DNA from: Exiguobacterium sp. s146
GTDB taxonomy: Bacteria > Bacillota > Bacilli > Exiguobacteriales > Exiguobacteriaceae
Direction of reading: 5' to 3'
Assembly (NCBI RefSeq): GCF_018618415.1
Contig: NZ_JACSMA010000001.1
Span: 744,001 to 808,000, forward strand
Length of the DNA: 64,000 nucleotides
Shown here: one piece after another, positions 8,911 through 16,632 of the stretch
Layout: every line of letters starts with the position of its first letter
How positions within the stretch are numbered: the first letter of the stretch is position 1
Position numbers and translations under genes: made by a program
Notes under the pieces: generated by a model
Told to the model about the DNA's origin: nothing
Database searches by the model: none
The model's input: only the letters and a program-made list of their open reading frames with translations

Positions 8911-9699
8911 ATGAAGGAATTACAACGACGAATCGATCAAATGATTATTCATTTAGGTGGCTATTGGCGACCGTTGTCGGGCTTGGCCCGACTATTGGAA
9001 GAAGTCGGAGAGGTGGGCGGGGCGTTGTATGCGAACGACCAGACGGCGTTACGGGAAGAATTGATGGACGTGTTCGTCATTTCGACGTGTCTGGCGAACC
9101 AGTACGCGATCACGCTTCAGCATCAAGAGGCGGGGAGCGGTGAGGAAGCGCAGGACAAGACGTACTATCGGCTCGTCCGTGAGGCCGGTGAAGTCGGGCG
9201 GATTTTGAACGCCTATGAGGGGGACAAAAAACTGAAGGCGTCGGCGACGCCGGGGTCGTTGCAACGTCATATCGAGGCCGTCCAACTAGCGGTCCTCGAC
9301 CTCGCGTCTCAGCACGGGTTTGATTTATACGGGGCGATCATCCCGCTCATCGAAGATAAGTCGTCTCGTGACTTCGGACGTTTCGACCATACCCCGGACC
9401 CGATCACAGAAGCATCGGTCCGCGTCTATTCGGAATATGTCCAGGGACGGTACTGGGGCGGGGTGGCGGCTAAACCTTTCGAGGAGGCGAGCCGATATAG
9501 AGAGCGAGAAGGGCATTTGACGCGATTCTTAAAAATTGCCGAAGTGGAAGGACTTGATGGATTTGTCGTCCGTCAGCCAGACCCTCCGCTCCAAACAAAC
9601 GGCTCGTTGACTGCAGCTTTCCAGCTCCCGGAACCTTTCGTGGTCGAGACCGAGCGGCATGGTGCCGACACGTTCTTGATCGTTCGAAAACAAGGGTAA
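8911..9699 (+). CDS. MazG-like nucleotide pyrophosphohydrolase-fold protein with extra C-terminal domain
   Basis: 262 residues. The first 60 match the all-alpha MazG pattern: EEVGEVGGAL, then EELMDVFVIS, giving the acidic EExxE...ExxxD metal site. A second, degenerate copy follows (REAGEVGRIL about 92-101, then HIEAVQLAVLDL), so the N-terminal two-thirds look like a tandem MazG fold with one good site. Residues about 165-262 are a further region I do not recognise. A house-cleaning NTP pyrophosphatase role is likely by family, but the substrate cannot be told. Start ATG 8911 follows AGGTGA. Confidence 0.65.
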   Translation: MKELQRRIDQMIIHLGGYWRPLSGLARLLEEVGEVGGALYANDQTALREELMDVFVISTCLANQYAITLQHQEAGSGEEAQDKTYYRLVREAGEVGRILNAYEGDKKLKASATPGSLQRHIEAVQLAVLDLASQHGFDLYGAIIPLIEDKSSRDFGRFDHTPDPITEASVRVYSEYVQGRYWGGVAAKPFEEASRYREREGHLTRFLKIAEVEGLDGFVVRQPDPPLQTNGSLTAAFQLPEPFVVETERHGADTFLIVRKQG

Positions 9700-9754
9700 A
9701 AACATTCCCCTTTTTTTGTAAAAAGTATTAATCATTTTTTCAAATATTTACTTT

Positions 9755-9782
9755 TTTACTAAAAGCAATGTGCTACTATGAA
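9755..9782 (+). promoter_or_regulatory. Possible sigma-A promoter of the amidase gene
   Basis: TTTACT (9755-9760), 16-bp spacer, TATGAA (9777-9782), about 45 nt before the start codon. It is the best match in the gap. Confidence 0.4.
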
Positions 9783-9826
9783 GGTGTTGTCAGTTGCGAT
9801 GCGCGTAGAAGAAAGGAATATTTTGG

Positions 9827-11770
9827 ATGAATATGAAGCTGTTTAAACTTGCCCTCATCATGATCGTCTTGTTGTTTTCAATCCAAATACCGTCAGCTAA
9901 AGCGGCTACCTTGGAAGGAGAAACAACTGTCAATCTGAATGTGCGCGCCACACCGAGCACAAGCGGGAAATTGATTCAAACGCTAAAAAAGGGAACAAAA
10001 GTAAAATATGGAACTTATAGCAAAGAGTGGAGCAAGATATATTTAAACAATCGTACGTATTACGCTTCGGCCCAGTATATCAAGCGAATCTCGACGCCGG
10101 CTAAGACGGTAGCGAAGCAAGCCGCTACTTCGACAGGTGTGACCACGGTCAACTTGAACATCCGGGTGTCCGCCCATAGCCAAGCGACCGTCTATCGGAC
10201 GCTCAAAAAAGGGACGACCGTTCAATATGCGGTCCACAACTCATCTTGGGCCAAAGTATTCGTCAACGGCAAAACGTATTATGCGGCCAAGGCGTATATC
10301 GCCCCGAAAATTGTCGCCTCGACACCGACCGTGACGAAAGAGGACGGTTACGCCAACCGCGAGTTGAAGCTGTTCGGAGAACGGAATCAACGGTCGACGG
10401 TGTTGAAAGTATTGCCGACGAAAACGAAAGTCGTCTCGAGCAAATACAACACGAGCTGGTCAATCGTCTATCTCGGTAGTGAGACATACTTCACGCCGAC
10501 CGCCTGGATCACGGCGGGAACGCCAGCCACTCCTCCGGCGACAACAACACCGTCAGTGGTGAAAACGGACGGATACGCCAACCGCGAGTTGAAGCTGTTC
10601 GGTCAGCGCAATCAACGTTCGACGGTGCTGAAAGTACTGCCGGCGAAAACGAAGGTCGTCTCGAGCAAGTACAACACGAGCTGGTCGGTCGTCTATATCG
10701 GCAGCGCGACGTACTACGCGCCGACCATTGGAATCACGACGGGAGCGCCTCCGGTCGCAAAACCACCTGCAGCGAAGCCGCCGGTCATTCAAAAAGTACA
10801 AGGCTACGCGAATCGGAATGCGAATCTCTATAAGAAGACGCTTCAGTCCTCACCGGTCGCTCGCGTGGTGCCGAAGTATACGACGGTGACGTACAGCAAA
10901 CATAATACGAGCTGGTCGGTCGTCTATATCGGGACGGAAACGTTCTATACACCGACGTCTGGATTGACGGCAGGAAAAGCGCCGGCCGCACCAGCCGCAA
11001 AACCGCAAGGGAAAGTGTACACGAACACGCCGGGCGACGTCTTGAACGTCCGGGCGAGCGCCTCGGCGAGCTCGACCGTTCTCGGTCGCCTCGCACACGG
11101 GACCCAAGTCGACCATTACGGTTCGGCGAACGGCTTCTACAAAATCAAGTACAATGGCCGCGACGGCTACATCTCGACGGCTTACGCGATGACACTCAAA
11201 CCGAATGCGACGAGTAGCGCCATCATCGTCCTCGATGCAGGACATGGGGGCGGTGACCCGGGAGCGGTCAATGGATCGCTCTATGAGAAGACGATCGTCC
11301 TCGATGTGACGAAACGGGTCGAGACGTATCTACGCTCGAAATATGGATATCAAGTTCGGTTGACGCGCTCGACAGACGTTTATTTGACGCTCGATCAACG
11401 TGTTCAGACCGCCAAGACGCTTCGCGGCAACTTGTTCGTCAGCCTGCATACGAACGCGGCGACGACGCCTGCGGCCAAGGGCGTCGAAACGTTCTATTCG
11501 TCTTATTCGGCCCATAGCGCCAAGAGCCGTGTCCTGGCGACGAACATCCAGTCCAACTTGATGGGGAAAATGTCCGGGATGACGAACCGTGGCGTCAAGA
11601 CGGCGAACTATTATGTCATCAGTTATAATACGATGCCATCGGCACTCGTCGAACTCGGGTTCATCTCATCACCTCAGGACGTCACACATTTACGGAATGA
11701 CGCTTCGCGTCAACGGATGGCAGAAGGCGTCGCAGAAGGCATTGCCCAGTACGTACGCGCTTACCATTAA
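9827..11770 (+). CDS. N-acetylmuramoyl-L-alanine amidase with six SH3b repeats
   Basis: Secreted cell-wall hydrolase cutting the amide bond between muramic acid and the stem peptide. 647 residues: signal peptide ending near PSAKAAT (about 27), six SH3b-type wall-binding repeats between about 30 and 460, then a C-terminal Amidase_3 domain (about 468-645). The zinc and catalytic blocks are visible: LDAGHGGGDPGA, a Glu in YEKTIVLD, SLHTNA, and ALVELGFIS. Repeats 3 and 4 are nearly identical at DNA level. Start ATG 9827 follows AAAGGAA at 8 nt. Probably acts in cell separation, turnover or spore/vegetative lysis; the sequence does not say which. Confidence 0.9.
   Translation: MNMKLFKLALIMIVLLFSIQIPSAKAATLEGETTVNLNVRATPSTSGKLIQTLKKGTKVKYGTYSKEWSKIYLNNRTYYASAQYIKRISTPAKTVAKQAATSTGVTTVNLNIRVSAHSQATVYRTLKKGTTVQYAVHNSSWAKVFVNGKTYYAAKAYIAPKIVASTPTVTKEDGYANRELKLFGERNQRSTVLKVLPTKTKVVSSKYNTSWSIVYLGSETYFTPTAWITAGTPATPPATTTPSVVKTDGYANRELKLFGQRNQRSTVLKVLPAKTKVVSSKYNTSWSVVYIGSATYYAPTIGITTGAPPVAKPPAAKPPVIQKVQGYANRNANLYKKTLQSSPVARVVPKYTTVTYSKHNTSWSVVYIGTETFYTPTSGLTAGKAPAAPAAKPQGKVYTNTPGDVLNVRASASASSTVLGRLAHGTQVDHYGSANGFYKIKYNGRDGYISTAYAMTLKPNATSSAIIVLDAGHGGGDPGAVNGSLYEKTIVLDVTKRVETYLRSKYGYQVRLTRSTDVYLTLDQRVQTAKTLRGNLFVSLHTNAATTPAAKGVETFYSSYSAHSAKSRVLATNIQSNLMGKMSGMTNRGVKTANYYVISYNTMPSALVELGFISSPQDVTHLRNDASRQRMAEGVAEGIAQYVRAYH
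10342..10740 (+). repeat. Two near-identical 225-bp-period SH3b-coding repeats
   Basis: Units begin at 10342 and 10567 (period 225 bp, 75 codons), both encoding GYANRELKLFG and KVVSSKYNTSWS blocks. The closeness at DNA level points to a recent internal duplication, or ongoing recombination, in the amidase wall-binding region. Confidence 0.8.
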
Positions 11771-11787
11771 ACTTCATCACAGTATAA

Positions 11788-11823
11788 AAACTCCCCGACT
11801 CATCGTGAGTCGGGGAGTTTTTT
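11788..11823. terminator. Bidirectional terminator between amidase and nrdB
   Basis: A 15-bp stem (AAACTCCCCGACTCA with its complement, 3-nt loop) has an A-rich left and T-rich right side and serves both converging genes. Confidence 0.9.
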
Positions 11824-11827
11824 GTAC

Positions 11828-12868
11828 TTATAGGTCGTCGAAGCCGTTGGCGTCGGTGACTTTTGCGTACGAGCGTGACTTCTGTTCGAAGAAGTCCGAT
11901 TTCGTGGCGTTCAATGAATCGTCTGAATAGGCGCGAATCCAAGGCATGACATCCTCGTTGAATCCTTCATACAAATCGTTCAAGCCAATGACACGGAGGC
12001 GCTTGTTGGCGAGGTATTTGACGTAGTCACGCATCTCGCTGACGTCGAGTCCGTCGAGATCGCGCAACACATACTCACACCATTCGATTTCAAGGTCAAC
12101 GGCTTCTGCCATCGTGTCATAGACGAATTGGCTAAAGCTGCCGTCCGCATCAATCTCTGGATTCTCCGTCAAGACGGCCCGGAGCAACTGGCTAACGAAA
12201 TACGAGTGCTGCATCTCGTCGCGTTGGATATAACTGATCATCGTCGACGTACCGACCATCTTCTGATGGCGCGCCAAGTTATAGAAATAGGCAAATCCAG
12301 AATAGAAGTTGATGCCTTCCAGAATGATCGAGGCAACAAGCGACTTGGCGAACGTCTCGGCCGTTTGATCGGCGCGGAAGTCCTCATATAAGTCCAAGAT
12401 GAATTGGTTGCGTTTCATGACCATCTCGTCGTCCTTGGCGATATCGAAAATACGATTTTGTTCGCTGAGCGGGACGAGGCTCGAGAGGACATAGCTATAC
12501 GATTGGTTATGCACGACTTCCTGCTGGGCGATGACGGCGAGCACAGCGTGCACCGACGAGTCGGATGAGAACATCGACGACTCGAGGATGTAACGCGTCT
12601 GTACCGAGTCAAGAATCGACAGCAAGCCGATGATGCGTTTGAAGGCGTCTTGCTCGCGCTCCGTCAACTGCGGCCATTGCTGCATGTCTTTGGACATCGA
12701 GATTTCATCTGGAATCCAAAAGTTCGAGAGCAACTGCTTATAAATGGTGTAAAACTGTGGATAGGCGATGTCGTTCCAATTCACGATGGAACTCGTCTCG
12801 CCTCCGATAATAGCTGTCGCCCGGTTAGGATGTTTGGGCGACAGTAGTTTGATCTTTTGAATGGTCAT
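11828..12868 (-). CDS. nrdB: Class I ribonucleotide reductase, small (radical) subunit
   Basis: Dimetal subunit that holds the tyrosyl radical for ribonucleotide reduction. 346 residues. All expected ligands are visible in order: Asp in LLSILDSVQ, Glu and His in QEVVHNQSY, Glu in EGINFYSGF, and Glu and His in RDEMQHSYF. The radical Tyr is in HNQSYSYV. The protein resembles the NrdB type rather than B. subtilis NrdF, though I cannot compute this. I prefer the ATG at 12868, 9 nt after AGGAG; an ATG two codons earlier is only 3 nt from it. It overlaps the 3' end of the flavodoxin gene by about 44 nt, so translation is probably coupled. Confidence 0.9.
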   Translation of the reverse strand: MTIQKIKLLSPKHPNRATAIIGGETSSIVNWNDIAYPQFYTIYKQLLSNFWIPDEISMSKDMQQWPQLTEREQDAFKRIIGLLSILDSVQTRYILESSMFSSDSSVHAVLAVIAQQEVVHNQSYSYVLSSLVPLSEQNRIFDIAKDDEMVMKRNQFILDLYEDFRADQTAETFAKSLVASIILEGINFYSGFAYFYNLARHQKMVGTSTMISYIQRDEMQHSYFVSQLLRAVLTENPEIDADGSFSQFVYDTMAEAVDLEIEWCEYVLRDLDGLDVSEMRDYVKYLANKRLRVIGLNDLYEGFNEDVMPWIRAYSDDSLNATKSDFFEQKSRSYAKVTDANGFDDL

Positions 12869-13331
12869 GGACATATACTCCTTCTTCGGCGTTTCTAGCC
12901 AACCGTTCGGCCCAATGACGGACGTTGTACGGTTGATTGCGCGGTGATTGCTCGATTTTCAACGTTTCACCGGCGAGGGGAATCCCGTATTTTGAAAGGT
13001 GGTATGCCATCTCATCGACCGCTCGACAGAAGTGGACGAACATCTTGTCCCCGGTCCCGAATACGGCGGCTTGGCGAAGCGGCACGTCGAGCTCTTTCAA
13101 GACGAGTCGGAACGTGTCTTTCATCTCGTCCGGCAAGACGCCGTCGGCCCACGTGTACGACCCGAAATAGACGAGGTCGTACGTGGCGAGCAATCGGGCT
13201 TCGCGATGGCCGATGCGGTCCGCTTCGAACAAGACGACGCGGTCGCCCCGATTAACGTGACTTTCCTGAATCAGCTCGGCGACCTCTTCTGTATTGCCGC
13301 TCATGGAACTGTAGACGATGGCGATATGCAT
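12825..13331 (-). CDS. Flavodoxin inside the ribonucleotide reductase operon
   Basis: 168-residue FMN protein. The N-terminal phosphate-binding loop is SSMSGNTEE. The isoalloxazine-binding segments are GSYTWADGVLP and FGTGDKMFVHFCRAVD, which follow the YkuN/YkuP short-chain flavodoxin pattern rather than the NrdI pattern as I remember it. It lies between the alpha and beta genes, where many operons carry nrdI, so a role in reducing or activating the beta-subunit cofactor is likely (inference). Start ATG 13331 has AAGGTGG 8 nt upstream; the frame extends 14 codons further without support. Confidence 0.85.
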   Translation of the reverse strand: MHIAIVYSSMSGNTEEVAELIQESHVNRGDRVVLFEADRIGHREARLLATYDLVYFGSYTWADGVLPDEMKDTFRLVLKELDVPLRQAAVFGTGDKMFVHFCRAVDEMAYHLSKYGIPLAGETLKIEQSPRNQPYNVRHWAERLARNAEEGVYVHDHSKDQTTVAQTS

Positions 13332-13360
13332 GGTCGTTCCCACCTTTCTGTTACGTGACG

Positions 13361-15628
13361 TTATGAAGCACACGATTCACATTCGTCGACTTCAACGGTC
13401 GTCGAACGCGTGTAGTAGATTGATTTCATTCCGAGCGACCATGCCTCGAGGTGCATCGAGAGGAGCTCGGTCGCTTTGACGTCGTTTTTGACGTATAAGT
13501 TGAAGCTGATCGCTTGGTCGATATGACGCTGGCGCGCCGCGTTTTGACGGATGCTCCAGAGTTGGTCGACTTCGAACGCTGATTTATAGAACCAGTTCGT
13601 CTCCGGATTGAGGTCAGGCACCGTCACCGGGATCTTATAGTTTTTCTTCTCTTCTGAATACACTTTCTTGTAGACCGGGTCGATTGACGCGGTGCTGCCG
13701 GCGATGATGGCCGTCGACGAGTTTGGTGCGACCGCCATCATGTAAGCGTTACGGACACCGTTTTGGTGAACCGCTGCCGCGAGACCGTCCCAATCGAGTT
13801 CGTCGTGTGAACGGTAATTGCGGCGCTTGAAGTACTCACCTGTATGCCATTCCGATCCTTCGAAGACGCCGAACGCGCCTTTTTCCTTGGCGAGTTCCAT
13901 CGAAGCTTGAATCGTCAAATAGGCGATTTTCTCATACAGCTTCTCCGCGTATTGAACGGCATCGACCGATTCCCAACGGATGCCTTCCAGTGCAAGCAAG
14001 TGATGCCATCCGAACGTGCCGAGTCCGACGGCGCGGTATTTCTGGTTCGTGATCATCGCTTGTGGCACTTCGATCGTGTTCAAGTCGATGACGTTATCGA
14101 GCATCCGCATTTGAATCGGGATGAGTCGCTCGAGGACGTCCGATTTGACGGCTCGGGCGAGGGCAATCGAGCTCAAGTTACAAACGACGAAGTCGCCGGG
14201 CGTCTTCGTGATGACGATTTTCCCGTCTTCTGTGTACTCTTCATCGATGGTCGTCGGCGACATGTTTTGCGCGATCTCCGAGCAGAGGTTCGAGCTGTAA
14301 ATCATGCCGGCATGTTTGTTCGGGTTGGCGCGGTTCACGGCGTCGCGGAAGAACATGTAAGGCGTTCCTGTCTCGAGCTGTGAGCGCATATACCGTTTGA
14401 CGAGGTCGATGGCCGGTACCGTGACGCGAGTCAGTTCAGGCGTATTGACGCACGCCATATACTTCTCTGTGAATGAGCCGCCGTTTTCCGTCTCGTCATA
14501 GAAATCTTCGAGGCTGAAGCCCATGACCGTCCGAATCTCGTGCGGGTCGAACAAGTGCCAGTCACCGCGGGCTTCGACCGTACGCATGAACAAGTCTGGC
14601 AAACAAACGCCCGTGAACAAGTCGTGGGTCCGGAGACGTTCGTCCCCGTTATTCAATTTCGCATCGAGGAATTCGAAGATGTCCTTATGCCAAATGTCGA
14701 GGTAGACGGCGATCGATCCTTGACGCATGCCGAGCTGGTCGACCGAGACGGCCGTGTTGTTCAACTGCTTCATCCAAGGGAGCGCGCCGCTTGAGACGCC
14801 TTTAAAGCCTTTGATGTCGCTGCCGCGTGAGCGGATCTTACCGAGATAGACGCCGATGCCGCCGCCGCCTTTCGAGAGCGTGGCTACATCTGTGTTCGAA
14901 TCGTAAATACCGCGGAGTGAGTCGTCGACCGTATCGATGAAACATGAGCTGAGCTGTCCGTATGATTTGCCGGCGTTTGAGAGCGTCGGGGTGGCAACCG
15001 TCATATAGAGGTTCGAGAGTGCCCAGTACGCTTCTTCGACGAGCTTGACGCGCTGGTCGGCATTCTCTTTTTGCATGAGCGTCATGGCGATGACCATGAA
15101 CCGCTCTTGCGGCAACTCGTACAGGTTCTTGACGTGGTCACGGCCGAGGTAACGGTCCGACAACGTCCGGAGACCGATGTAAGTGAACATGCGGTCACGT
15201 GACGGGTCGATCAACGTCTCCAAGTAGGCGATGTCTTCTTTTGAATACGTATCGAGCAGGGCCGATGTAAAGATACCTTTCGTCGTGAGCGTCTCGATCA
15301 TCGGATAAAGCGGACCGTAGCGCATTGAGGCTTCATAGCCGCGGTTTCGTGCCGCTTCTAAATAAAGGCGGTTTAAGTACATCTCCGTGGCGACGAACGT
15401 CCAGTCCGGCTCTTCTGCCTGCAACATGTCGAGGGCGTGCATCGTCAAGAGCTCATATACTACATCTTGTGTCAGTGTCTTTCCTTCTAGCGCCCGAACG
15501 GCCCGTTCTTCGTATCGTTCAACACTGAGCTGTGGGTAGCGTTGTTTCAGAGATTGGATCAATGTCGAGACGTCAGCGAGCGTTGGCGTCGCGGCCAACA
15601 GCGTCTCGTGGTGGATAGGGGATGTCAA
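13361..15628 (-). CDS. nrdA: Class I ribonucleotide reductase, large (catalytic) subunit
   Basis: Catalytic subunit converting ribonucleoside diphosphates to deoxy forms. 755 residues. Visible features: first active-site Cys in QLSSCFIDTV, GGGGIGV loop, NLCSEI and VVCNLSS cysteines, and a C-terminal redox pair in ECESCAS. The body matches E. coli NrdA in order (DRMFTYIGLRTL, MRQGSIAVYLDIWH). The N-terminal ATP-cone is incomplete: it starts part-way and lacks the usual basic KRDG-type strand. Start is TTG 15628, 8 nt after AAGGAG; an ATG at 15760 in frame lies in the promoter. First gene of the alpha-flavodoxin-beta operon. Confidence 0.9.
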   Translation of the reverse strand: MTSPIHHETLLAATPTLADVSTLIQSLKQRYPQLSVERYEERAVRALEGKTLTQDVVYELLTMHALDMLQAEEPDWTFVATEMYLNRLYLEAARNRGYEASMRYGPLYPMIETLTTKGIFTSALLDTYSKEDIAYLETLIDPSRDRMFTYIGLRTLSDRYLGRDHVKNLYELPQERFMVIAMTLMQKENADQRVKLVEEAYWALSNLYMTVATPTLSNAGKSYGQLSSCFIDTVDDSLRGIYDSNTDVATLSKGGGGIGVYLGKIRSRGSDIKGFKGVSSGALPWMKQLNNTAVSVDQLGMRQGSIAVYLDIWHKDIFEFLDAKLNNGDERLRTHDLFTGVCLPDLFMRTVEARGDWHLFDPHEIRTVMGFSLEDFYDETENGGSFTEKYMACVNTPELTRVTVPAIDLVKRYMRSQLETGTPYMFFRDAVNRANPNKHAGMIYSSNLCSEIAQNMSPTTIDEEYTEDGKIVITKTPGDFVVCNLSSIALARAVKSDVLERLIPIQMRMLDNVIDLNTIEVPQAMITNQKYRAVGLGTFGWHHLLALEGIRWESVDAVQYAEKLYEKIAYLTIQASMELAKEKGAFGVFEGSEWHTGEYFKRRNYRSHDELDWDGLAAAVHQNGVRNAYMMAVAPNSSTAIIAGSTASIDPVYKKVYSEEKKNYKIPVTVPDLNPETNWFYKSAFEVDQLWSIRQNAARQRHIDQAISFNLYVKNDVKATELLSMHLEAWSLGMKSIYYTRSTTVEVDECESCAS

Positions 15629-15723
15629 AACGATCACTCCTTCTTCAGATGTAGATATTATAAAGGTATAGCGGAACTTGTCCGATACGACGTCAATAAG
15701 AGCGGAACGTGATAAAAGTCCGT

Positions 15724-15785
15724 TAACTATATATTGACGTTTTCTTGTCTTTTTAATCATAAATCACCTATATTTAGTTTTGCAA
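15724..15785 (-). promoter_or_regulatory. RNR operon promoter with two NrdR-type boxes
   Basis: Minus-strand promoter: TTGCAA (15785-15780), 18-bp spacer, TATGAT (15761-15756). Two NrdR-like cores, CTATATTTAG (15768-15777, inside the spacer) and CTATATATTG (15727-15736, downstream), are 41 bp apart, about four helical turns. This is the spacing expected for co-operative NrdR binding. It predicts repression by NrdR with ATP/dATP and a leader of about 120 nt. Confidence 0.75.
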
Positions 15786-16008
15786 TCTTGACATTCGTCA
15801 AACTGCAGACGCATGAATTACTTTTACTCGAAAACGGCGCTGTCATCCGATTTGAGATGAGATTTGAGATAGAAAAAAGTTTGAGCGACGGATTAACGAC
15901 AGCACATTCATTTTTATGTAAGCGGTCAATCAAGTGGTAGGCGATTACATCTAGAGGTCGCCTTCGTGATTTTTTGAGAAAATCCTGCTTCTTTGCTTAG
16001 ATGATTCA

Positions 16009-16024
16009 TTACTATATATAGTGG
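16009..16024 (+). promoter_or_regulatory. Third NrdR-type box before the DUF1871 gene
   Basis: The core CTATATATAG (16012-16021) within TTACTATATATAGTGG fits the NrdR consensus acaCwATATwGtgt-type palindrome well. It overlaps a possible plus-strand -10 (TATATA, with TTGCTT 16 bp upstream). No partner box was seen at 31 or 41 bp. The rest of 15790-16137 contains no convincing gene. Confidence 0.5.
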
Positions 16025-16137
16025 TCGTGTGTTTTTGAAAACAAGGGAAATTTGAACGCTCACTAGCATCGGATTGAAAAGTGAGGTAGATTGAGGGAGT
16101 ACGATTTGAAATCACGGTAAAAAGAAGGGTTTAACAA

Positions 16138-16371
16138 ATGAGAGCAGAAGACTTATTATTAGCATGGGACCCACTCGGTTACGGGCTTGGGTCGTATGGG
16201 CCAGAGTTTGATGATATCGCCTTGGCGCTCGTGCACATCGACTCAATCGATGAGTTGGATGAAACGATTAGACGGATTTTGACAGACGCGTTCGGCGACT
16301 GTCCGACCGAATCGGAAACACGGGTCATGGCGGCAAATTTACTCGCGTCTTCAGAATCTTGTCACTTATAA
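16138..16371 (+). CDS. DUF1871 family protein (YugE-like)
   Basis: Small cytosolic protein of 77 residues. The WDPLGYGLGSYGPEFDD opening and helical remainder fit DUF1871, as in B. subtilis YugE. Function unknown. Start ATG 16138 follows AAGGG at 8 nt. It heads a tight run (DUF1871, Nfu-N, glycosyltransferase, Lrp regulator, aminotransferase) matching the Bacillus yugE-G-H order with two other genes between. A NrdR-type palindrome lies about 120 bp upstream. Confidence 0.7.
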   Translation: MRAEDLLLAWDPLGYGLGSYGPEFDDIALALVHIDSIDELDETIRRILTDAFGDCPTESETRVMAANLLASSESCHL

Positions 16372-16383
16372 GGGGGAACCACG

Positions 16384-16632
16384 ATGTTACGTATCGATCC
16401 AACACCGAATCCAAATGCAATGAAAATCACACTTCCTGAGAACGTCTTCGGCGCGAAAAGCCAAAGCGTGAAAGCCGGCGAAGAGACAGAACAACCGCTC
16501 CTCGCGAAACTCGTCGCCATCGAAGGTGTCGAAAGCGTCTTCGCCTACGGCGATTTCGTCACGGTATCAAAAGAGAACGGCGTGAGCTGGGAAACCATCT
16601 TGCCGCACGTCGAAACTGCTTACCGCGGATGA
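16384..16632 (+). CDS. Stand-alone Nfu/NifU N-terminal domain protein
   Basis: 82 residues covering the Nfu_N fold only: RIDPTPNPNAMKITL, then GVESVFAYGDFVTVSK. The usual C-terminal domain with its CxxC iron-sulfur site is absent, so it cannot be a full Nfu scaffold. It may be a partner or an iron-sulfur accessory (inference). Its stop overlaps the next start (ATGA), implying translational coupling. Confidence 0.8.
   Translation: MLRIDPTPNPNAMKITLPENVFGAKSQSVKAGEETEQPLLAKLVAIEGVESVFAYGDFVTVSKENGVSWETILPHVETAYRG

Noticed and set aside
15734-15940. 68-codon plus-strand ORF between the RNR promoter and the DUF1871 gene
   Set aside because: No ribosome site, overlaps the RNR promoter and NrdR-type boxes, and no recognisable motif.
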